64,000 bases of DNA, from the NCBI GenBank assembly GCA_946479515.1, contig CAMLGF010000003.1, positions 1-64,000 of the forward strand, given 5' to 3'. Origin of the DNA: an uncultured Pseudomonadota bacterium (lineage in GTDB: Bacteria > Pseudomonadota > Gammaproteobacteria > Steroidobacterales > Steroidobacteraceae). The translations under genes were made by a program, and so were the position numbers. This document shows, one piece after another, positions 1 to 7,209 of the stretch (positions are counted from its first letter, which is position 1; every line of letters starts with the position of its first letter). The notes under the pieces were generated by a model. That model was not told where the DNA came from. It ran no database searches and saw nothing but the letters and a program-made list of their open reading frames with translations.

Positions 1-1
1 C

Positions 2-388
2 CATCATGCGCTGCTCCAGACCTGGCGCGGGCTGCTGGCGCTGCACTACACGACCTGGCCGGAATCGCGCGGCAAGACGCGCTCGGATACGCACGCCTGG
101 AGCGCGCATCCGACCGCCGACCTCTTGGGCCTGGTCGCCGGCATCCGGCCTGGCGCGCCGGGTTATGGGCGGCTGCGCATCGAACCGCACCTGGGCGCGC
201 TGCGGCGGCTGGATGCGACGGCGGCCACGCCACGCGGTGCGGTGTCGGTGCGATACCGGGTCCGCGGTGACCGCTTGCAGGTCGACATCCGCGCGCCGCG
301 CGATCTGCCCGGCGAGTTCGTCTGGAAGGGACGAAGCCATGCCCTCACCGGGATGCACACGCGGTTATCGCTCGATATCGAACCCTGA
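2..388 (+). CDS. GH78-like alpha-L-rhamnosidase, C-terminal end (cut by window edge)
   Basis: Only the last ~128 residues are present and the reading frame is open through the left edge. The visible part reads TRSDTHAWSAHPTADLL, then GIRPGAPGYGRLRIEP and a short beta-rich tail. The S-D-x-H-A-W-x-A-H-P block at the end of the (alpha/alpha)6 barrel, followed by a jelly-roll cap, is typical of GH78 bacterial rhamnosidases, which remove terminal L-rhamnose from rhamnogalacturonan, flavonoid glycosides or saponins. The full rhamnose catabolic locus further along in this window fits that substrate. Other (alpha/alpha)6 glycosidases with a similar tail cannot be excluded from this fragment, and nothing can be said about its signal peptide or catalytic acids. 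Confidence 0.72.
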   Translation, partial: HHALLQTWRGLLALHYTTWPESRGKTRSDTHAWSAHPTADLLGLVAGIRPGAPGYGRLRIEPHLGALRRLDATAATPRGAVSVRYRVRGDRLQVDIRAPRDLPGEFVWKGRSHALTGMHTRLSLDIEP

Positions 389-446
389 CTGCGGAATACG
401 GCATGCTGGCGCGTCCGTCATGGGGCAGCTGCAGCGGGAGCGGGTG

Positions 447-2126
447 ATGGAATCCAGACTCAACAGCATTGTCGTCGTTGCAGCCCTGCTGGCCGTGGGC
501 CCCGGCGCGCCGACCGTGCGGGCGGGCGAGCCGCGCCTCGTCGCCGTGACAGTGGATGCCACGCGCAGCACGGGCGCGCTGCCGCCGGTGTGGCGTTTCT
601 TCGGCGCCGACGAGCCTAACTATGCGACGATGCGCGACGGACGCAAGCTGCTCGCCGGACTGGGCGGGCTGCGGCCGGGGCAGGTGTATTTCCGGGCCCA
701 CAACCTGCTGTCGTCGGGCGACGGCACGCCGGCATTCAAATGGGGCAGCACCAACCTCTACACCGAGGACGCGGATGGCAACCCGGTGTACGACTACCGG
801 GTGGTCGACCGCATCATCGACACCTATCTGGAGCGCGGCATCCATCCTTACCTGCAACTGGGGTTCATGCCCGAGGCGCTGTCGTCTGCGCCGGCGGGCA
901 CGCCGTACCAGCATCCGTGGCGGCCGGGCTTCGATTACCGGCTGATCGCCACCGGCTGGTCCTGGCCGCCGAAGAGCTACGAGAAGTGGGCCGAGCTCGT
1001 TTATCAATGGACCCGGCACAACGTCGAGCGTTACGGCGCCGAGGAGGTGTCCCGCTGGTATTTCGAGGTGTGGAACGAGGCGAACCTCAAGGTGTACTGG
1101 CAGGGCACGCCGGAGCAGTTCTACCGGCTGCACGACCTGGCGGTGGCCGCCGTGCGCCGCGCACTGCCGAATGCGCGGGTAGGTGGGCCGGACGTGGCCG
1201 GCTCCGGTGGTGAGTTCATGGACGGCTTCCTGCGGCACGTGGTGGAGAAAGGCACGCCGACGGATTTTCTTTCCTTCCATGCCAAGGGGCGGCCGAGCTT
1301 CGAGAACGGCCATGTGCGCATGGGCATCGCGCAGCATCTGAAGGAAGTGGACGGCGGATTCACCAAGGTGCTGTCCAGTGCGGCGCTGGCACGCCTGCCG
1401 GTGATCATCGGCGAGTCGGACCCCGAGGGCTGCGCGGCCTGTCCCGGCCCGCAGAATGCGTATCGCAACGGCACCATGTATTCCAGCTACACGGCGGCGA
1501 GCTTCGCGCGCATCTGGGAGCTGGCGGCACGCCGCGGTGTGAATCTCGAGGGCGTGTTGTCCTGGTCGTTCGAGTTCGAGAATCAGCCGTGGTTCGCCGG
1601 CTACCGCCAGCTCGCCACCAATGGCGTGATGCTGCCGGTGTTCAACGTGTTCCGGTTGTTTGCGATGCTGGGCCCGGACAAGGTCGGTGCCCGCAGCAGC
1701 GCCCAGCTTCCGGTGGAAGTGGTCATGAACGAGGGCGTGCGCGGCGAGGCCGACGTGGGCGTGCTGGCCACGCGCGACGCCGGCGGGGGCGTGCAGGTGC
1801 TGCTGTGGCACTACCACGACGATGACGTTCCCGGCGACGCCGCCGCCGTCACGGTGCAGGTGAAGGGCGTGCCGGCGCGCCGCGACGAATGGCTGTTCCG
1901 TGTCGATGGCGGCCATGCCAATGCCTTCGCGGCCTGGCAGGCCATGGGCTCGCCGCAGTCCCCGAATGCCAGTCAGTACGCCGAATTGGAAAAGGCCGCC
2001 GAGCTGGCCGGCGAACGCGTGAGCCCGGTGAGCACGCGGGGCCGTGTCGCGACCTACCAGGTCACGGTGCCACGCCAGGGCGTGGCCCTGCTGCAGATCG
2101 CGGCGGCCCGGACGCCGGTTAGATAG
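447..2126 (+). CDS. GH39-like glycoside hydrolase (beta-xylosidase-type), secreted
   Basis: 559 residues. I chose the ATG at 447 because GGGAG lies 6 nt upstream; an in-frame ATG at 420 is an alternative. A hydrophobic N-terminus ending near VRAGEP looks like a signal peptide. The catalytic domain carries the clan-A pair expected of GH39: the acid/base in FEVWNEANLKVYW (Glu211) and the nucleophile in PVIIGESDPEG (Glu323), on an eight-stranded (beta/alpha) barrel, followed by a C-terminal beta domain. GH39 includes beta-xylosidases, alpha-L-iduronidases and arabinose-releasing enzymes, so the sugar specificity is not assigned. It follows the rhamnosidase on the same strand after 58 nt and is probably co-expressed with it for plant side-chain trimming. 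Confidence 0.8.
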   Translation: MESRLNSIVVVAALLAVGPGAPTVRAGEPRLVAVTVDATRSTGALPPVWRFFGADEPNYATMRDGRKLLAGLGGLRPGQVYFRAHNLLSSGDGTPAFKWGSTNLYTEDADGNPVYDYRVVDRIIDTYLERGIHPYLQLGFMPEALSSAPAGTPYQHPWRPGFDYRLIATGWSWPPKSYEKWAELVYQWTRHNVERYGAEEVSRWYFEVWNEANLKVYWQGTPEQFYRLHDLAVAAVRRALPNARVGGPDVAGSGGEFMDGFLRHVVEKGTPTDFLSFHAKGRPSFENGHVRMGIAQHLKEVDGGFTKVLSSAALARLPVIIGESDPEGCAACPGPQNAYRNGTMYSSYTAASFARIWELAARRGVNLEGVLSWSFEFENQPWFAGYRQLATNGVMLPVFNVFRLFAMLGPDKVGARSSAQLPVEVVMNEGVRGEADVGVLATRDAGGGVQVLLWHYHDDDVPGDAAAVTVQVKGVPARRDEWLFRVDGGHANAFAAWQAMGSPQSPNASQYAELEKAAELAGERVSPVSTRGRVATYQVTVPRQGVALLQIAAARTPVR

Positions 2127-2292
2127 AGCAGGCCGCCGGAAGGCGCGTCGCACGCTCAGGCCGAGTGCGCCGGCGCCAGCGCCGCGCTCCGCGCGCCACG
2201 GACGGCGGGCGCAACATTTCTTTACCTGGGCGAGAAGCTGGCGAAACGGGCCCGCTTCACAGTGCGCTTCGTCCCCCAATTGGAGAAACGAG

Positions 2293-2784
2293 ATGGAACT
2301 GAAGTCACGCAAGGGGCTGGGCCTGGTCCTGGCCGGTGTGTTCGCGCTGCTCGCGGGCGGCGCCCTGGTGTTCGCGCATGCCGGCAAAGGCGGTCATGGG
2401 CGCATGGGCGTGGACGAGATGGCCGAACACTTCCAGGTGCACGTCAAGCACGTGCTCGCCGAGGTGGATGCCACGCCGGAGCAGCAGGCGCGCATCAACG
2501 CCATCATCGATGCGGCGGCCGCCGACCTGAAGGCGCTGCACGGCCAGCATGCCGGTGCATTTGCCGAGATGCATCGGGTGTTCACGGCGCCGACCATCGA
2601 TCGCGGCAAGTTGGAGCAGCTGCGCGCGGCTCACATTGCCGCGCTCGACGCGGCCTCGCAGCGCTGCGCCACGGCGCTGGCCGACGCCGCGGAGGTGCTC
2701 ACGCCCGAGCAGCGCCGCCGGCTGGGCGAGAAGATGCAGGAACGCCACGCGGCGTCCGCCGGGGGCTTTCCGCACGGCGGCTGA
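2293..2784 (+). CDS. Spy/CpxP-like periplasmic stress protein
   Basis: 163 residues with an N-terminal signal or anchor helix (LGLVLAGVFALLAGGALVFA) and a helical periplasmic part. Two LTxxQ-type motifs are recognisable, at DATPEQQARI and VLTPEQRRRL, as in CpxP, Spy and CnrX/ZraP-like proteins. These bind unfolded proteins or metals and often dampen a cognate sensor kinase. A histidine-rich stretch (HAGKGGHGRMG) follows the signal and the end is HGG, which hints at metal binding. The gene sits 19 nt upstream of a response regulator and kinase pair, so it is most likely a periplasmic accessory or target of that system. Whether the stimulus is metal or envelope stress cannot be read from the sequence. 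Confidence 0.72.
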   Translation: MELKSRKGLGLVLAGVFALLAGGALVFAHAGKGGHGRMGVDEMAEHFQVHVKHVLAEVDATPEQQARINAIIDAAAADLKALHGQHAGAFAEMHRVFTAPTIDRGKLEQLRAAHIAALDAASQRCATALADAAEVLTPEQRRRLGEKMQERHAASAGGFPHGG

Positions 2785-2803
2785 TGCCGGCAACATCGCG
2801 GTC

Positions 2804-3493
2804 ATGACTCACCGCATCCTGCTGGTCGAAGACGACGCCCGCCTCGCCGCGATGGTCTGTGACTATCTCGGCGAGGCGGGCTTCCGCGTGTCGACGACGG
2901 CATCGGGCACCGAGGCGGAAAGGCTGCTGCGCGGCGATGCCTTCGATGCGGCGATACTCGACCTCATGCTGCCCGACATGGACGGGCTGGACCTGTGCCG
3001 CAGGGTACGCACGCAGTCCGCCATCCCCGTGCTCATGCTGACCGCGCGCGGCGACCCGCTCGACCGCGTGGTGGGCCTGGAGCTGGGCGCCGATGACTAT
3101 CTACCCAAGCCCTTCGAGCCGCGCGAGCTGCTGGCGCGGCTGCGCGCCATCCTGCGGCGGGGCGCCGGCGCGCGGCCCACCGACGTGCTGCGTTTCGGCC
3201 GGCTGGAGATCGACCGCGGCGCCCGGGTGGCGCGCATCGACGGTCAACCGCGCGCCCTCACGGGCCTGCAGTTCACGCTGCTCGTGGCCATGGCAGAGCG
3301 CGCCGGCCGGGTGCTGTCGCGCGAGGTGCTGCTCGATCTCACGCGCGGCGAGGCGCTGGAGGAGTTCGACCGGTCCATCGACGTGCACATCTCGCGATTG
3401 CGGGCCGCGCTCGAGGACGACCCGCGCAAACCGCGCCGCATCCTCACCCTGCGCGGCGCGGGCTACGTGTTCGCGCGCGAGCAGGACCGATGA
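2804..3493 (+). CDS. OmpR-family response regulator (CpxR/RstA-like)
   Basis: 229 residues. The receiver domain (about 1-115) has the acidic pocket VEDD at 8-11, the phospho-acceptor Asp53 in ILDLMLPDMDG and the conserved Lys in DDYLPKPFE. The C-terminal winged helix ends with LRGAGYVF, typical of OmpR/PhoB DNA-binding domains. It overlaps the downstream kinase by 4 nt (ATGA), so the two are translationally coupled. The CpxP-like gene immediately upstream makes a Cpx-type envelope or metal response the simplest reading, but no target promoter is identified. Confidence 0.9.
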   Translation: MTHRILLVEDDARLAAMVCDYLGEAGFRVSTTASGTEAERLLRGDAFDAAILDLMLPDMDGLDLCRRVRTQSAIPVLMLTARGDPLDRVVGLELGADDYLPKPFEPRELLARLRAILRRGAGARPTDVLRFGRLEIDRGARVARIDGQPRALTGLQFTLLVAMAERAGRVLSREVLLDLTRGEALEEFDRSIDVHISRLRAALEDDPRKPRRILTLRGAGYVFAREQDR

Positions 3494-4737
3494 AGCGCCT
3501 GCACCGCAAGCTGTACCTCGCCGTGGTGGCGACACTGCTGGTCTTCATGGTGGGCGGCGCGCTCCTCTGGCACTTCTTCGCGCCGCGTGAAGCCATGTGG
3601 GGCGTGCAGAGCGCGACCGGGGTCGCCGCGCTGCTGTTCGAAGCAAGCCCGCCGGAGCCGCCGCAGGAAGACGCCATGCTCGATGCACTCGCCTGGCAAC
3701 TTCGGGCCGACGTGGCGCTGTACGCGCCCGGCAACCCGGTGCCGCTCAAGTCGCGCGGCGAGATCCTCGCCGCGGTGCCCGAACAGGCGCGCGACACCTG
3801 GCTGGTGACCCGCGAAGGTCCTATCTACAGCCGCGCGCTGCCGGACGGCCGCCGGCTCGTCGTTCATCCGCGCCAGCGCTTCCTGCTGCACGGGCTGCAC
3901 CTCGGTCTGCTGTTCACGGCGCTCGCGGCCGCCCTGGCGCTCATCATCTATCCCATCACGCGCGGCATCACCGCACGGTTGGGCAGGCTCGAGGCCGGCG
4001 TGCGGCAGCTGGGCGAGGGCAATCTCGCGGCGCGCGTGGCCGTCGAGGGGCACGACGAAGTGGCCGTGCTGGCACGCAGCTTCAATGAATCGGCCGGCCG
4101 GGTGCAGCAGTTGGTGCGCGCCCACAAGATGCTGCTGGCCAATTGCTCGCACGAGCTGCGCACTCCGCTGGCGCGCATCCGCATGGCCATCGAGAAGCTG
4201 GCCGGTGCCGATTCTCCCGCGGGCGCGGAGATGGCGCGCAGCATCGCCGAACTGGACGAGCTCATCGGCGAGATGCTGCTCGCCAGCCGGCTGGACGCCA
4301 TGAGCCGACCGGAACGCGAAGAAGACGTGGACCTGCTGGCGCTGGTGGCCGAAGAGGCGGCGCACTTCGGCTGCGAAGCCGTGGGCGAAGCACTGCACGT
4401 GCGCGGCGACCCGACGCTCCTGCGGCGCATGGTGCGCAACCTGCTGGACAATGCACATCGGCACGGCGGCGGTGGCGCCACCGTGGAACTGCGCGCGGCG
4501 CCGGACGGCGGCGCCCTGCTCGCGGTCGAAGATCGCGGGCCCGGCGTGCCGCCTGCCGAGCGCGAGAAGATCTTCGAGCCTTTTCACCGCGCGGCGTCAT
4601 CGCCCGCCGAGCCTCGCGGTACCGGCCTGGGCCTGGCCATCGTGCGGCAGGTGGCGCGGGCGCATGGTGGCGACGCCCGTTGCGAAACCGGGGCCCGGGG
4701 CGCGCGCTTCGTGGTCGTGCTGCCGCGCACAGGCTAG
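3490..4737 (+). CDS. sensor histidine kinase (CpxA-like)
   Basis: 415 residues. A first membrane helix (about 10-33), a ~100-residue periplasmic sensor, a second helix (about 134-157, ending LIIYPITRG), a HAMP linker, a HisKA domain with the phospho-histidine His221 in NCSHELRTPLARI, and a HATPase domain with NLLDNAHRHG, DRGPGVP and GTGLGLAIV. This is a complete class I inner-membrane kinase. The order CpxP-like, regulator, kinase matches Cpx-type loci. The ligand is unknown; the small periplasmic domain lacks motifs I can name. Confidence 0.9.
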   Translation: MKRLHRKLYLAVVATLLVFMVGGALLWHFFAPREAMWGVQSATGVAALLFEASPPEPPQEDAMLDALAWQLRADVALYAPGNPVPLKSRGEILAAVPEQARDTWLVTREGPIYSRALPDGRRLVVHPRQRFLLHGLHLGLLFTALAAALALIIYPITRGITARLGRLEAGVRQLGEGNLAARVAVEGHDEVAVLARSFNESAGRVQQLVRAHKMLLANCSHELRTPLARIRMAIEKLAGADSPAGAEMARSIAELDELIGEMLLASRLDAMSRPEREEDVDLLALVAEEAAHFGCEAVGEALHVRGDPTLLRRMVRNLLDNAHRHGGGGATVELRAAPDGGALLAVEDRGPGVPPAEREKIFEPFHRAASSPAEPRGTGLGLAIVRQVARAHGGDARCETGARGARFVVVLPRTG

Positions 4738-4766
4738 ACTCGCGCCCCTGCAAAGCGGGGGAATTC

Positions 4767-5567
4767 ATGTTCACGAAGATCAAACTGGCCATCGCATCGT
4801 CGCTGGCACTGTCATTGGCAACGTTCGCCACGGCACACGCGGCCGAGGGCGGGTCCGACAAGGGCTGGTCGCCGCTGTTCAACGGCAAGGACCTGAGCGG
4901 CTGGACCATCAAGATTGCCGGCCGGCCGCTGGGCGAGAACTACAACGACACGTTCCGCGTCGAGAACGGCATCCTCAAGGTGTCATACGACAAGTGGGAC
5001 AAGTTCGACCGCCACTTCGGGCACCTCTACACCAACCAGGCCTACTCCCATTACATCCTGCGCCTGCAGTACCTCTTCACGGGCAAGGCGCCGGAGGATT
5101 CGCCGCCGTGGGCCAAGCTCAACAGCGGCGTGATGATCCACTCGCAGTCACCGCTCAGCCTGTTGCTGGACCAGGAATTCCCGGTGAGCATGGAATTCCA
5201 GTTCCTGGCCGAGGGTTCCTCGGCCGGCAAGCAGACCGCGAACGTCTGCACGCCCGGCACCAATCTCGAGATGAACGGCAAGCTGCTCGAGGATCACATC
5301 ATCGATTCGAGCTCCCGGTTCTATCCGCTCGGGGAGTGGGTGAACGTCGAGGTGGAGGTGCACGGCAACCGGGAAGTGATCCACCGCATCAACGGCAAGG
5401 AAGTGCTGCGCTACCAGCACCCGCAGCTCGATCCGCGCGACGAGACCGCGCAGCGGCTGCTGGCCGTGGGCGCGCCGCTGCAGGTGTCCTTCGGGCACAT
5501 CGCGTTGCAGGCGGAGAGCCAGCCCGTCTGGTTCCGCAACATCGAGATCCGGCCGCTGGCAGAATAG
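4767..5567 (+). CDS. secreted DUF1080 (3-keto-disaccharide hydrolase-like) protein
   Basis: 266 residues with a clear signal peptide (cleavage near AHA-AEGG). The start of the mature protein, WSPLFNGKDLSGW, is the hallmark of DUF1080, a concanavalin-like beta-jelly-roll found in secreted sugar-acting proteins; some members hydrolyse 3-keto-glycosides. The end FRNIEIRPL is also typical. The ATG at 4767 follows GGGGGAATTC. It lies 29 nt after the kinase gene and 4 nt before epmB, but neither neighbour suggests a shared role. The family is certain; the substrate is not. Confidence 0.85.
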   Translation: MFTKIKLAIASSLALSLATFATAHAAEGGSDKGWSPLFNGKDLSGWTIKIAGRPLGENYNDTFRVENGILKVSYDKWDKFDRHFGHLYTNQAYSHYILRLQYLFTGKAPEDSPPWAKLNSGVMIHSQSPLSLLLDQEFPVSMEFQFLAEGSSAGKQTANVCTPGTNLEMNGKLLEDHIIDSSSRFYPLGEWVNVEVEVHGNREVIHRINGKEVLRYQHPQLDPRDETAQRLLAVGAPLQVSFGHIALQAESQPVWFRNIEIRPLAE

Positions 5568-5571
5568 TTAG

Positions 5572-6576
5572 TTGACGACCGCCGCATCCACCTGGCAGCG
5601 GGAATTGTCCCGCGCCATCACCCGGCCCGAGGAGCTGATCGAGGCGCTCGGGCTCGATCCCGTGCTGCTGCAGGGCGCGCGCGCCGCGAACGACTCGTTT
5701 GCGCTGCGCGTGACGCCCAGCTTCCTCGCGCGCATGCGCCGCGGCGACCGCGATGACCCGCTGCTGCGCCAGGTGCTGCCGCTCGCCGAGGAGCGGCTCG
5801 AGCAGGGCGGCTACCTGGCCGATCCGCTCGCCGAGCGCGCCTACACGCGCGCGCCCAACCTGTTGCAGAAGTACGCCGGCCGCGCGCTGCTGATCACCAC
5901 CCAGGCCTGCGCCATCCACTGCCGCTACTGCTTCCGGCGCGAGTTTCCCTACGCCGAACAACAGGAAGAGCAGGGTGCGGCGCGCTGGAGCGCGGCGCTC
6001 GCGGCCATCGCCGCGGACGATTCGATCGAAGAGGTGATCCTGAGCGGCGGCGACCCGCTGTCGCTGTCGGATGCGCGCCTCACGCAGCTCACCGACGCGC
6101 TCCAGGGCATCCCGCATCTGCGGCGGCTGCGCATCCACACGCGTCAGCCCGTGGTACTGCCCGCGCGCGTGGACGACGGGCTCATCACGTGGTTGCAAGG
6201 GCTCCGGCTGCCCACGGCCATGGTGCTGCACGTCAACCATGCCAACGAGATCGACGACGAGGTGCGCGGCGCCTGCGCCCGGCTGCGCTCCGCGGGGCTC
6301 ACGCTGCTCAACCAGTCGGTGCTGCTGCGCGGTGTGAACGACTCGGTGGCGGCGCTGGCCAGCCTGTCGCGCGCGCTGTTCGACGCCGGCGTGACGCCGT
6401 ACTACCTGCACCTGCCCGACCGGGTTCGCGGGACGGCGCATTTCGACGTGCCGCTGACGGCAGCGCGCGAGCTCATGGCCGGGCTCGCCGCCCAGCTGTC
6501 GGGGTATCTGGTGCCCCGGCTGGTGCGGGAGGTGCCCGGCGCGGCGTCCAAGGTGGCCGCGGCGCATCTGACCTGA
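5572..6576 (+). CDS. epmB: EF-P beta-lysylation protein, lysine 2,3-aminomutase EpmB
   Basis: 334 residues. This radical-SAM, PLP-dependent enzyme converts (S)-alpha-lysine to (R)-beta-lysine for attachment to elongation factor P by EpmA. The radical-SAM cluster motif is CAIHCRYCFRR (Cys113, 117 and 120), followed by SGGDPLSLSD and HVNHANEIDDE. The length and the N-terminal lead-in match E. coli EpmB (about 342) rather than the longer lysine-fermenting aminomutases. The start is TTG at 5572, because no upstream in-frame ATG fits before the previous stop at 5567. epmA and efp are not in this window. The enzyme is restricted largely to gammaproteobacteria, which supports the lineage call. Confidence 0.92.
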   Translation: MTTAASTWQRELSRAITRPEELIEALGLDPVLLQGARAANDSFALRVTPSFLARMRRGDRDDPLLRQVLPLAEERLEQGGYLADPLAERAYTRAPNLLQKYAGRALLITTQACAIHCRYCFRREFPYAEQQEEQGAARWSAALAAIAADDSIEEVILSGGDPLSLSDARLTQLTDALQGIPHLRRLRIHTRQPVVLPARVDDGLITWLQGLRLPTAMVLHVNHANEIDDEVRGACARLRSAGLTLLNQSVLLRGVNDSVAALASLSRALFDAGVTPYYLHLPDRVRGTAHFDVPLTAARELMAGLAAQLSGYLVPRLVREVPGAASKVAAAHLT

Positions 6577-6578
6577 CC

Positions 6579-6603
6579 CCGGGCCCCGCCCGGCCGGCTT
6601 TTT
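6579..6603 (+). terminator. possible weak Rho-independent terminator after epmB
   Basis: CCGGGC (6579-6584), a 3-nt loop and GCCCGG (6588-6593) form a short perfect stem, followed after 5 nt by five T residues. The gap between stem and T-run makes this a weak terminator. Confidence 0.4.
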
Positions 6604-6642
6604 CGCGCTATCTTCCAAGGATCGCCGCGAGGCCTCCGTCCA

Positions 6643-7209
6643 ATGGCTGAAGCAGACGAACGGGCGGGAATGGACGATCTGGCACTCATCCGCAGGGCTC
6701 AGGAAGGGGACTCCACGTCCTTCGCGGCGCTATTGGATCTGTACTACGACACCATCCACCGTTTCGCCTGGAAGTGGTGCGGCCATGCCGCGAATGCCGA
6801 CGACATCGCGCAACTGGCCTGCATCAAGCTGGCGAACAGCCTGGCGCAGTACCGCTTCCAGGCGGCGTTCACGAGCTGGCTGTACCGCCTGGTGATCAGC
6901 TGCGCGCAGGACTGGCAGCGTTCACAGCAGCGGCACGAACATGCCGATCTCCCGGACGACGAACCGGCGGACGGCGGCAACCCGGCGGAGGAGTCCATCT
7001 ACCTGCTGCAGTTGCTGGCGCAGCTGGAGAAGCTGGGCGAAGGCATGAAGGAGACCGCGCTCCTGGTTCACGGCGAAGGCCTGAGCCATGCGGAGGCAGG
7101 AGCAATTCTCGGCGTGACCGAGTCGACGATCTCCTGGCGGGTGCACACCATCCGCAAGCACATGCACAGGAACGAAGTCCTGCCTGCGAAGCGAGGCAGC
7201 GGATCATGA
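6643..7209 (+). CDS. ECF-type RNA polymerase sigma factor
   Basis: 188 residues. Region 2 is visible from ALIRRAQEGD through FTSWLYRLVISCAQDWQR, and region 4 at LSHAEAGAILGVTESTISWR, whose helix-turn-helix would read the -35 element. ATG 6643 is used; an in-frame ATG at 6670 would remove nine residues. It ends in a 4-nt ATGA overlap with the VWA/TonB-box protein gene, so the two are coupled. No conventional anti-sigma gene follows, and the membrane-spanning partner may fill that role (inference). No target promoter is identified. Confidence 0.9.
   Translation: MAEADERAGMDDLALIRRAQEGDSTSFAALLDLYYDTIHRFAWKWCGHAANADDIAQLACIKLANSLAQYRFQAAFTSWLYRLVISCAQDWQRSQQRHEHADLPDDEPADGGNPAEESIYLLQLLAQLEKLGEGMKETALLVHGEGLSHAEAGAILGVTESTISWRVHTIRKHMHRNEVLPAKRGSGS

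Noticed and set aside
345..2387. Long open frame on the minus strand opposite the GH39 gene
   Set aside because: It is a high-GC antisense shadow with no recognisable domain; the plus-strand protein has a catalytic pair and signal peptide.
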